Positions 30,501 through 37,312 of a stretch of 64,000 bases of DNA are shown piece by piece; positions within the stretch are counted from its first letter, which is position 1; each line of letters starts with the position of its first letter. The notes beneath the pieces were generated by a model. The model ran no database searches and was not told the DNA's origin. It saw only the letters and a list, made by a program, of their open reading frames with translations. Source of the DNA: Zoroaster sp. YZ-2022. Lineage: Eukaryota; Echinodermata; Asteroidea; Forcipulatida; Zoroasteridae. The stretch lies in the NCBI GenBank assembly GCA_029582265.1, contig CM055837.1:19814967-19878966 (forward strand). The letters run 5' to 3'. Position numbers and translations under genes: made by a program.

Positions 30501-33095
30501 AAACAGTTTTGTTAAACTTGAGCTGTTAGGGGATGGGGACAAACACCTTAGTATCTATTGGTTTGTTCCTGTAAAGTTAATTGCTAAACAAAAACCAAAA
30601 AGAGCCTTCAAGACTAAAGACAGTGTACAGAAAAGCTTTCTATATACAGAAAAAATTCTAATTTCATAAGGAACAAGTTCCGCCCTCACCCACACCGTAA
30701 CAAACCCTCAATTGCACATTTTTTTTTGGTCACAGAAATTGTTACCAAATACATGCTTTTATCCAAAGATTGTTTGCCTTAGATCTAGACATCTGCATTT
30801 GAATGATCTTCAGATGATTACATCAGAATCTCTGTATATTATAATTGAACACTTGTTTCATGTTTACGCACCTATAGATGAATCAGCTCCAGTAACCCAA
30901 ATTCCAAGCATGTCAGCAACTGTGAGTGCGTCACCAGACACCTCCAAGCATTCTGTCAACCCTAACGACCTTCTCCTTGACAGCTATAAGACCATAATGG
31001 ACACCAACGGATGTGTTGTCGGCTTTGAGAGAACAGCAGTCAGGACCAGTAAGAGATATAGCAATAAAGGCAAGGGCTTGAAGCGGATTCACACGATTCT
31101 TGATAAGGACCCTGAGAAGAACAAAAACGTATACTTCTTTTACAGATATACATTTCCTGAAATCATAACATGTTAAATTCATACATAAACAAGTTATATT
31201 TAGCTTCAGTTTTTGTAATAATAGTCTGCATTGTTTTGTTTCCTACATGTAGTTCTGTTATTTCATTACCTATTGTTAATCTTTGTTTAAATAATCTATT
31301 GTTTATGTCATACATATACACTCACTGGCCATAAGTATTACAACATCACCAAAGTTCAGTTTGGAGAACTGTGTAATAATTTATTTTATTTTATTTACAC
31401 AAGTTAAGACTTCTTGAAAGTGCCTGTTTTGAAGTCAATGTTCTTTTTTACTGTTCTTGCTCGGAAATTATGTAATACACGATCGATGAAATCGGATTAA
31501 ATGATCATCTCACCTGTTACTGTAAAGTGCTATTTTGAGCATGTTGCAATACTTTTGGCCAGTGAGTGTAGAAGTGGCTATTTTAGGTGGTTTTGTTTTA
31601 TCATTTACTTTTAGAATAGTTAATTTCATAATACTGTAGTGCTATTTATGTCATTTTAGATTTCTTGTAAAATTGTTTTATAAACAGTTTTGTTAAACTT
31701 GAGCTGTTAGGGGATGGGGACAAACACCTTAGTATCTATTGGTTTGTTCCTGTAAAGTTAATTGCTAAACAAAAACCAAAAAGAGCCTTCAAGACTAAAG
31801 ACAGTGTACAGAAAAGCTTTCTATATACAGAAAAAATTCTAATTTCATAAGGAACAAGTTCCGCCCTCACCCACACCGTAACAAACCCTCAATTGCACAT
31901 TTTTTTTGGTCACAGAAATTGTTACCAAATACATGCTTTTATCCAAAGATTGTTTGCCTTAGATCTAGACATCTGCATTTGAATGATCTTCAGATGATTA
32001 CATCAGAATCTCTGTATATTATAATTGAACACTTGTTTCATGTTTACGCACCTATAGATGAATCAGCTCCAGTAACCCAAATTCCAAGCATGTCAGCAAC
32101 TGTGAGTGCGTCACCAGACACCTCCAAGCATTCTGTCAACCCTAACGACCCTCTCCTTGACAGCTATAAGACCATAATGGACACCAACGGATGTGTTGTC
32201 GGCTTTGAGAGAACAGCAGTCAGGACCAGTAAGAGATATAGCAAAAAGGGCAAGGGCTTGAAGCGGATTCACACGATTCTTGATAAGGACCCTGAGAAGA
32301 ACAAAAAGGCATTGCAACGACGCGCTCTCCAAAGAACTTTGAAGGTAATAAAACTTTAAATTAATAAAATAGTGGATTGTTATATAGTACCAGCTTCATG
32401 ATGTGATTTTTAAGGCATTTGACATCATTATCCCAGAGCTACTTTAAATAAATCATTCCTAGATCATTCACAACTTAAGTATGAAGACCCAGCAGCCTGT
32501 TATGCACTCATCAGCTAATCAAACAGAATTACCATCTCAACCCCTCGCAAGTTTATTATTTATACTCCTGGTTGGAGAGAAGCAATACATGGTTAAGTGT
32601 CGTAACACAAGTGCTGCAACTGGATTGGGAACCCAAATTTTGATGAGTCCGGTGCAGGTTTTTTTTATTATATAACTTGAGGATTCAAAATCAAAACATT
32701 TGTAAAGACTGTTATAATTCTTTACCTCCTAGGCCAAGCAGTTGGAATTAGAGGAAATTGAAGCCCTTCTATCCAAGGCATCTCTTACATCTGATGGCAT
32801 CAAAGAATGGAGGAAAGGTCATGAGGACCTCCTTGACCACGTCCTGAAGGGTCCAAAGCAAGATAGTCCCAGCGACTCGGACTCGGATGGCCATCAAGAC
32901 GGTGGGGACAAAACTGACGAGAGCAGTACAGCAACAGTTAATTCCAGCAAAGAAGGCATGAAGAATAAAATTGTGGCAGATATTCAGAGTGAAAGTTCAA
33001 GTAACGGTGCAAAGAACTCGCAGACAGAGGAATCATCGGCCATGTCATCGCCGGTCTTGGATGACCACTCCAGGCCATCAGAAACTAGCTTTTAG
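9575..33095 (+). CDS. CNKSR2: Connector enhancer of kinase suppressor of Ras (CNKSR2-like scaffold)
   Basis: Scaffold for Ras/Raf/MAPK and Rho signalling at the membrane. Exons: 9575-9632, 15030-15193, 16334-16536, 16704-16839, 17804-17923, 18339-18401, 19352-19420, 19764-20023, 20165-20367, 20547-21063, 21757-21808, 22286-22486, 23837-23910, 24297-24481, 24950-25291, 32058-32344 and 32733-33095. These give 3297 nt, 1098 aa. Domains: SAM about aa 8-72 (LWTPQEIGNWIKGLDNALEQ, GHKELMLEAIDLL), CRIC about 80-180, PDZ about 210-300 (GLFIKTSTIDGIHYITG, GSGDELLRVNEQTV), a Ser/Pro-rich linker, PH about 644-740 (CQGWLYKK, WFVLKDFVLYYY, YFAAQHTDDRNKWLEKL), then acidic Ser-rich segments and a C-terminal helical stretch (LELEEIEALLSKA). 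Human CNKSR2 is 1034 aa. The penultimate exon has an upstream broken duplicate (see separate entry). Vertebrate paralogue assignment is uncertain; it may be the single invertebrate CNK. Confidence 0.94.
9912..10337. mobile_element. MITE family A, copy 1 (CNK intron 1)
   Basis: Left end AAGAATGTCGTAGCCGACCG, right end CGGTTGGATACCACATTCTT, about 27 bp TIRs ending in CCACTTTT/AAAGTGG. The interior is shared with copies at 10341 and 42186 (GGTGGAGAACATATGGATGA). Confidence 0.88.
10341..10755. mobile_element. MITE family A, copy 2, abutting copy 1
   Basis: Starts TAGAATGTTGTATCCGACCG four bases after copy 1 and ends CGGTCGGATACGACATTCTT. Same orientation and interior as copy 1, so the two form a direct tandem. 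Confidence 0.88.
10974..11095 (+). mobile_element. Short copy of the foldback-arm family (CNK intron 1)
   Basis: Begins GTAAAACTTGTAGCTTTGCA and continues through AAGTAAGACTAATTGCGGTG and TTAGTTCTGAAAAGAACTGG, as in the left arm of the foldback at 34.2 kb, then stops. Truncated relative to that arm. Confidence 0.75.
12066..12450. mobile_element. hAT-like MITE family B, copy 1 (CNK intron 1)
   Basis: AGGGCTGTGCGTTTTTGGAT at the left, CCGGATAACCGGCACA at the right; interior shares GAGTGCAATCTCTTGAATTT with the other copies. It has drifted at the right end. Confidence 0.75.
13040..13208. mobile_element. hAT-like MITE family B, truncated copy
   Basis: Only one half is present, from CAAGAGATTGCACTCCAAT to GCACAGCCCT, in opposite orientation to the copy at 12066. 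Confidence 0.7.
13405..13570. mobile_element. AAAGGGACAATATC MITE, degenerate copy (CNK intron 1)
   Basis: GGGACAATTTCATCACAATC, AACAGGGCATGGAATCGGAG, CATAAATGAGCCAATAATTT and CACTGTGTTCATCTTAAACT match the better copies at 38912 and 61635; the right terminus is lost. Confidence 0.65.
14455..14998 (+). mobile_element. tRNA-derived SINE, dimeric head (CNK intron 1)
   Basis: Two tRNA-like heads: TGGCCGAGCGGTCTAGCGCA (A box) with GGTTTGAGCCCC/GGTTCGAGCCCC (B box), each followed by TGTCCTTGAGCAAG and CACTTAACCATAATTGCTTC. That segment is like the central domain of V-SINEs. The 3' end is GCGCTATATAAATCTATAC with an (ATT)n tail. It lies just 5' of CNK exon 2. Confidence 0.88.
15282..15378. mobile_element. 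Fragment of AGTGGCGTAGCC family with G22 run
   Basis: AGGGGTGTAGCGAAGG, a run of more than 20 G, and CAGTGGTATAGCCAGGATTT. Internal parts are deleted. Confidence 0.55.
15469..15831. mobile_element. hAT-like MITE family B with perfect 8 bp TSD (CNK intron 2)
   Basis: TAGGGGCGTGCGTTTTTGG to CCTGGCACAGCCCTA, bordered on both sides by CGCTCAAC (15461-15468 and 15832-15839). An 8 bp duplication with CAGGG-like ends is the hAT pattern. Confidence 0.9.
18040..18265. repeat. GGTTTCATGGATTCTGACTAG repeat (CNK intron 5)
   Basis: GTGATACCTGACAAAGGCAT, ACTAGCGTCCCCAGAACAAA and a second internal half with CAGAACAAAGATT. A homologous copy is at 24560-24740 in CNK intron 14. Confidence 0.7.
18515..18680 (-). 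mobile_element. Copy of the foldback-arm family (CNK intron 6)
   Basis: Contains TTCTGAAAAGAACTGG, CTCGACGTTTCGATCAGTATG and, reading out, CACCGCAATTAGTCTTACTT and GCAAAGCTACAAGTTTTAC. The two AGTTCT ends around the core form an internal inverted repeat, so it is a compact version of the same foldback. Confidence 0.75.
19010..19275. repeat. TTTCTCAGGATTTTTCC repeat (CNK intron 6)
   Basis: CCTGAGATTTCTCAGGATTT, TGTGGAGAGTCTGTAAATCC, CAAGGAGGTTCAGGGGGCTT and CCCTACCCATTTTTCATGAT recur at 57418-57670 and partly at 27945-28110. Confidence 0.75.
21430..21640. repeat. Dispersed repeat, CNK intron 10 copy
   Basis: Same word order as 8060-8225: GAGGAAAACCCAGACA, AAAACACACGTAATCGGGTA, TGGGATTGGAACCTGGGTCC and AAGGCAAGGAAAGGATCACT. 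Confidence 0.6.
23148..23800. repeat. 81 bp tandem repeat (CNK intron 12)
   Basis: About eight units; GTACC anchors fall at 23216, 23304, 23385, 23466, 23547, 23628, 23709 and 23790. The period is 81 except the first full unit (88). Consensus parts are TTCAATGTATATCTTGATTC and AAAGAGAGTAAGCATACTCA. Because 81 is a multiple of three and units lack stops, both strands stay open for nearly 200 codons. It ends 37 nt before exon 13. Diverged single units occur near 24055, 28370 and 56725. Confidence 0.93.
24560..24740. repeat. GGTTTCATGACTTCTAACTAG repeat (CNK intron 14)
   Basis: GTGATCCCTGGCTACATGGC, TAGCGCCCCCAGAACAAAGA and TAGCATCAAAACTTGGGGTG; diverged copy of 18040-18265. Confidence 0.7.
26274..26536. 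mobile_element. TTAA-flanked MITE (CNK intron 15)
   Basis: TTAACCAGTTCGCGTCGG at the left and GGTGCGAACTGGTTAA at the right. TTAA at both borders is the piggyBac target pattern. It is GC-richer than its surroundings. Confidence 0.82.
27470..27825 (-). mobile_element. tRNA-derived SINE (CNK intron 15)
   Basis: Reads on the minus strand: head with GTGCCATGGCCAAGTGGTTT, B box GGTTCGAATCC, TGTCCCTGAGCAAGACACTT, CACCCAGGAGTATAAATGGG and the tail ending near the ATTATTATA at 27473. Confidence 0.85.
27945..28115. repeat. TTTCTCAGGATTTTTCC repeat, fragment (CNK intron 15)
   Basis: TTTTTACAAATCTCCCTCAA, AAGTCTGTAAATCCTCCAAA and CCGCTACCCATTTTTCATGA. Confidence 0.7.
28635..28772. mobile_element. 138 bp hAT-like MITE with perfect TSD (CNK intron 15)
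   Basis: Almost entirely inverted repeat: CAGTGTTAGAGCGAAGGC pairs with GCCTTCGCTCCAACACTG, and CACGATTATTATTATA with its complement. GTAGAAAG flanks both sides (28627-28634, 28773-28780). Confidence 0.92.
29545..29866. mobile_element. TTAACCCTCCTAC MITE, copy in CNK intron 15
   Basis: Starts TTAACCCTCCTACAAT and ends TGTAGGAGGGTTAA. The TTAA border suggests a piggyBac-like family. Other copies are at 36992, 41764, 57027 and 60113. Confidence 0.8.
30140..30387. mobile_element. Mariner-type MITE, first duplicate (CNK intron 15)
   Basis: TIRs CACTCACTGGCCATAAGTAT and ATACTTTTGGCCAGTGAGTG with TA on each side, about 248 bp. CACTGGCC-type ends are characteristic of Tc1-like elements. Confidence 0.9.
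30878..31176 (+). pseudogene. Broken duplicate of CNK exon 16
   Basis: This copy starts with the same acceptor (CCTATAG) and reads the same 83 codons as the intact exon at 32058-32344. It loses the last ~37 nt and the GTAATA donor because the tandem duplication junction at 31127/31128 falls inside the exon. Beyond the junction it reads into former intron sequence and meets a stop 16 codons later, at 31174-31176. A GTATAC immediately at the junction could act as a weak donor, but that exon would end in phase 0 whereas the next acceptor needs phase 1, so including it would shift frame. It is either skipped, used as an alternative terminal exon, or an assembly artefact. Confidence 0.85.
31319..31568. 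mobile_element. Mariner-type MITE, second duplicate
   Basis: Same element as at 30140, copied as part of the 1.18 kb tandem duplication. It differs only by a GT insertion. Confidence 0.9.
32490..32660 (-). mobile_element. Degenerate SINE fragment (CNK intron 16)
   Basis: Minus strand carries GACACTTAACCATG, CTTCTCTCCAACCAGGAGTA and GAGATGGTAATTCTG in SINE order; head and tail are decayed. Confidence 0.55.
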
Positions 33096-33159
33096 AAGGA
33101 AACTTTGAAGGAGAGAGACTGCTATCTTTCACTAGCACTAGTGATGGGTGCATTAACCC

Positions 33160-33325
33160 CCCCCCCCCCCCCCCAGGTATCCTGAATCCACTTTTGGAAA
33201 CATGCCTATAAATGCACCATGCATTTCCGTTGATCTTTCATATTCAGCATTTATGGCCCATTTAAAGAGGTGAAAGTAGCAGTTTTCAGCAGTGCTGAAT
33301 TGTGCCCCTTGGAGTGGTTAAAGGA
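33160..33325. repeat. Fragment of the large repeat in the CNK 3' region
   Basis: A C16 run, AGGTATCCTGAATCCACTTT, ATGCACCATGCATTTCCGTT and GAGGTGAAAGTAGCAGTTTT, matching 557-740. It starts 65 nt after the CNK stop, so it is probably in the 3' UTR. Confidence 0.7.
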
Positions 33326-33769
33326 CAAAGAAATGTAATCCCATTGCTTTTTTTTTATTCATTGTTACCTGATATGTATTTATTTTTTTGGGGGGGGGGG
33401 GTAACTTCATGTTTATGGACAGCAAATGAAACTCAACAACCCTATTGGCAAGATTTTGATCATTATTTTATAAAGAGAAAAAACAATTATGCTTTTTTAC
33501 AATATTTGTTTGAGTTGTGAGCATTTAAATTAAGTGAATATAATCGTGGTCTTGTAACAGGTATTTGTAGCAGAAGTAAGCCTTCTACATACAGTTCCTT
33601 TTTGTAAATACTAATAATTTTTTCTTAAGATGAAAACACTTCAGAAAGAATGATTGATGTGTACCAAATTTATGACAAGTATGGTTTCAGATAAGCTGGT
33701 AATTACAAAACATGCTTAGTAATATAATTGACAAGAGCACAGGTCTATCCAATACATTTGATTGATGGA

Positions 33770-33973
33770 CTGCAAGGGTCAAAATGTTGATATACATGCT
33801 AAGGTACATCTACTGCACTTAGAAGTCAAACTTTACGTGTAGTAAGTACATTTACACATCAAAATGAGTCTTCTGTTTTAAGCATCATCTTGTTGAGGGT
33901 GGTCAAAATGACAGTAAAAACCAAAAGCAGTGGATTGTTTTTGACCACTAAAGTTCAGTAGGAGGGTTAATAA
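33770..33973. mobile_element. TTAACCCTCCTAC MITE, partial (CNK 3' flank)
   Basis: Matches, in inverse orientation, the half of the 60 kb copy containing GTAAGTACATTTAC and GTCAAAATGACAGTAAAAAC; ends AGTAGGAGGGTTAA. The left terminus is not visible. Confidence 0.65.
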
Positions 33974-34156
33974 GTAATTTTGATTGACAGCTGTTGATAA
34001 GCTAGCTATAAATCCCCCTCTGGTGCCAGAGTTGCCTGTAATAAAGAAAATTATTTTTGTAATTCTTGAATTAATATAACAGGGTTAAAGAAACACTTTT
34101 TGGTGTAAAATTGGTAAAATGGCATTAAAATTCAAAATATTATGGTGAAAGTTGCT

Positions 34157-35027
34157 ACTACAATGTATGTAAAACTTGTAGCTTTGCATGGTGAGAATGA
34201 TAAGTAAGACTAATTGCGGTGACACCATGTAAGAATCTCAATTGAGTAGTAATTAGTTCTGAAAAGAACTGGGGGTACAACTCGACGTTTCGATCAGTAT
34301 GCTCTGATCGTCCTCAGGAGAATGCCGGACTCTTGAAACTGCTGCTGCTTAAGTAGGCTGCTGGAGGATCATCCTGCTGGAATTAGTTGAGGCGCAGGCG
34401 GAAACTGTGAGACTACTGGATCCTAGGTGTAAGGGGAGAGGTGTGCTCACTGAACTGAATCAGTTGTTAACAAGCACAGGGGAAGGAGGGTGGTTGACTT
34501 AGGATATAGGGGATCCCTCAGTCTGGGGTTGGTTATGGACTTTGGATATAGAAGATCCTTCAGTCTGTAGTATGGGTCGCCAAATGTCGCTGATGAAGAA
34601 ACCGATGTCCTGTGGCATTTGGCGACCCATACTACAGACTGAAGGATCTTCTATATCCAAAGTCCATAACCAACCCCAGACTGAGGGATCCCCTATATCC
34701 TAAGTCAACCACCCTCCTTCCCCTGTGCTTGTTAACAACTGATTCAGTTCAGTGAGCACACACTCCTCTCCCCTTACACCTAGGATCCTAGTCCCATAGT
34801 TTCCCGCCTGCGCGCCTCAACGAACTAATCCTCCAGCAGGGGATGATCCTCCAGCAGCCTACTTAAGCAGCAGCAGTTTCAAGAGTCCGGCATTCTCCTG
34901 AGGACGATCAGAGCATACTGATCGAAACGTCGAGTTGTACCCCCAGTTCTTTTCAGAACTAATTACTACTCAATTGAGATTCTTACATGGTGTCACCGCA
35001 ATTAGTCTTACTTACTACAATGTATGT
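34157..35027. mobile_element. Long foldback element with 14-15 bp target duplication
   Basis: Arms 34201-34586 and 34615-35014 are near-perfect inverted repeats around a 28 nt spacer. The arms differ by a few substitutions and a roughly 14 nt indel. The direct repeat TACTACAATGTATGT occurs at 34156-34170 and 35013-35027. The left side keeps a 30 nt tail (AAAACTTGTAGCTTTGCATG) that the right side lacks. Arms contain GATCGAAACGTCGAGTTG and AGTTCTTTTCAGAACTAATT, also found in shorter copies elsewhere in the window. The long target duplication and head-to-head structure suggest a retroelement (Penelope-like) dimer rather than a cut-and-paste transposon; this is inference. Confidence 0.8.
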
Positions 35028-35826
35028 TAAAAGCTGTACAATACTGTTATTAGCTGTACAATACTGTTATTTGGGCTTATATAATAAGTGTGCATGTAAT
35101 CTTTTGGGTGATATGTTGTGGTATTACATATGTATATTTGTTTGAAATGTAACATATGCATAGCTACTTACAGATTAAAAAAAGTCATCAGTTGGCTTCA
35201 AAATTGTTCAGTTATGGTTTGTTTTTTTGCCAACAGGGAAATATGTGATACATTGTATAAAAATCGGGCAAGTCATTTAAATCACATGGCAAAATTCCAA
35301 TCGATCCAGCAATTTTACATCGTTTCATAGCAAAAGAAAAGTTAAAATGCTTGACACGTGGAGACCAGAAACGGGAGGTTTTTTTGCCTTTTGGTCCAGA
35401 AAGACAATTTTCACACTTGCTTAGCAAATATATTTGATATAAGAATATACACCTGTTAAATCATTTGTCTGTTTATTTTTATTGCTCAGTAAAAAAAAAA
35501 TTCTCCCTCTAAGAATTTAAAATTCAAAATGACTTTTTTAAAGCTTTTTCGGTATGAAGTAGCAGATTATACATTCCAGAAAATGACATGGTGATTATTT
35601 CTTTTAGGACTGCATGCTAAATAACATTCAGAAACTTGCAAGACGATTTGTTTTTCATGATATAATATGAACTAAGCTTGGGTGATATCTATTTTTTTTC
35701 TTCTCATTCACGCATGATTGCTTTAGAGACAATAACCACAGGTATATAAGCGTCACAACTTCGTTTGCAGAGCATGTATGTGTTTCTCACTTCCAAAAGA
35801 CTGTTCTAATTTTATTTCCGACTTGA

Positions 35827-36728
35827 CTGCCAATGGGCCGGATAAATAAAAGTTAGCAATTGCTCAAGGTTAAGCAATTGCGTATAAATAACCTTTGACT
35901 AGCACCTATTGCTTGGGTGGGTTAGCAATTGCTTATGGGTATAACAATGATGGGAGGTCAGTTCGGATTAGCCTAGTGGTTGTATATGAGACATGGATGC
36001 TGCCGAAGAATTGGGGAGTGGTACAAATAGTGAGCAATCTTTGAACGAACTGTTCGTTAGTATAATCAAAGAGTACCCTGTTCTAATCGAGAAAAGTCAG
36101 TTGCCGGGGGGTAAAAGACATGAAGGCAAATGCACTTAAAAAAGCACAAATGTCAATTGCTACCAACACAGGTAAAGCCATGGATGAGAAGCAAATTTTG
36201 AAAAAGATAGCAAACATGAAAAGTCAAGAGAAGAAGAAAACAGATGGAATGGAAATAGGAAGATTGTTTTGGTTCCATGGGAACAAGATCTGTACAACAT
36301 CTTCAAAGGGGATGAAAACCCGACTATTACGAAGGCGCCATTTCTGCTGGTTTCAAACCAAGTACTTCGACTGCTGCTAGCAACTCCAAATTTTCAAAAT
36401 TGAACCGAAATAATTTCCGGTATCTGGTAGGATTGACTTCACGATTCTTTCATTGTTCCCTTACATGCATAAACTCGGCCATGATGGCAGGAGTAATGCA
36501 AGTGTTAGCAAATGCGTAAGCTCCTCATTTAGTATCTTGTAAAAATATTAGCAAGTGCTACAAGTCATTAGTAAAAGGTCTGGTTTATTTATGTGCTAAT
36601 CTCTCTAGTAATTGCTTTTGCTAACTACTGGAAGCAATTACTTGCAAGTAATTGCTCACTTTTATTAATGAAGATTTAAGAAAATGACTAGTAAAAGCAA
36701 TTGCTACTTTTTATTTATCCGGCCCATT
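35827..36728 (+). mobile_element. Harbinger-like (PIF) DNA transposon remnant
   Basis: Terminal inverted repeats of about 30 bp, GGGCCGGATAAATAAAAGT on the left and the complement ending TTTATTTATCCGGCCC on the right, enclose about 0.9 kb. Inside are two overlapping open stretches. One (about 36030-36120) reads LNELFVSIIKEYPVLIEKSQ; the other (36120-36260) reads KKAQMSIATNTGKAMDEKQ followed by ILKKIANMKSQEKKKTD. Together they resemble the Myb/SANT-like protein carried by Harbinger elements, but they are separated by a one-base shift in a G run near 36105. No DDE transposase is present. The interior has many AGCAATTGCT words. Confidence 0.6.
36030..36380 (+). pseudogene. Myb/SANT-like transposon protein, frameshifted
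   Basis: Small basic, helical product inside the 35827-36728 element. The KEYPVL and LKKIANMK patterns are typical of Myb/SANT-like DNA-binding domains of PIF/Harbinger accessory proteins. The two halves lie in different frames, joined at a run of six G near 36105. It has no role in the neighbouring host genes. Identification rests on pattern only. Confidence 0.45.
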
Positions 36729-36991
36729 ATCTCAATAACTTAAAAAGGTTCTAGTTATCGCCAAAGCTTAATATGAATTTGTTTAAAGATGTTTTACTAA
36801 AGAGTATCTGGTCTTTAAATTAATGCACGTGTCTTTTCCCGGAAATAAAAATATTTGTTCAATGGAATGGTTCCACATTGGTAAACATCGAGTGCTGTCA
36901 TCTTCAAGAAAAATGTAAATTTTAGCAGGTTAGTTTTATGATATAACTAGAGGGTTGATATGAACGTCTGTCGCCATGCTATATCTTCCCT

Positions 36992-37209
36992 TTAACCCTC
37001 ATAGGTTTAACACTCAAATGGTAGGTCAAACCAAAACCACTCGACTGTATGAGTCTGCTGCTAACTTATGCAGTACATACATGGCTGTGTGTTTGACTTT
37101 GCCACTATCTCCAGCACTCTTAGAGAAAAATATGGCAATGCAACCAAAAATACTCAAGTGGGTGCAGTGCTTACTGGGCCAAATTTCAGCCTGGGCATAG
37201 GAGGGCTAA
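36992..37209. mobile_element. TTAACCCTC MITE downstream of PRKN
   Basis: TTAACCCTCATAGGTTTAAC to GGGCATAGGAGGGCTAA. Its interior (AAAACCACTCGACTGTATGA, GCCAAATTTCAGCCTGG) is the inverse of the copy at 57027. It ends about 100 nt from the PRKN stop codon. Confidence 0.75.
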
Positions 37210-37312
37210 ATAAAATATATCCATTGGTACTCAGTTGTTAGTGTCTCTCTAGTCCATTATATATGTCTAATGCTTGGGCTCCATTGCATGTTCATCCCAC
37301 TAATGATGAATA

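Larger units (their letters stand above)
29949..32307 (+). repeat. Recent tandem duplication inside CNK (two 1.18 kb units)
   Basis: Unit 1 is 29949-31127 and unit 2 is 31128-32307. Read base by base, they differ by three substitutions, a 2-base insertion (GT after 30192) and one base in a T run. All three substitutions lie in the ~250 bp of coding exon; two change amino acids (Leu to Pro, Asn to Lys). Unit ends share a run of A (AAAA before CGTATAC on the left, AACAAAAA on the right), so the breakpoint shows microhomology. Each unit contains the same TA-flanked MITE and the CNK exon with its acceptor. The duplication may be real and recent, or a haplotype artefact of assembly. Confidence 0.95.
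33096..37312. other. CNK-PRKN convergent intergenic interval
   Basis: Contains the CNK 3' UTR (an AATAAA at 34041 is the first good polyadenylation signal noted), a fragment of the large repeat, the long foldback element, the Harbinger-like element and a TTAA MITE. 35030-35820 holds only AT-rich unique sequence with short open frames. Confidence 0.65.
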
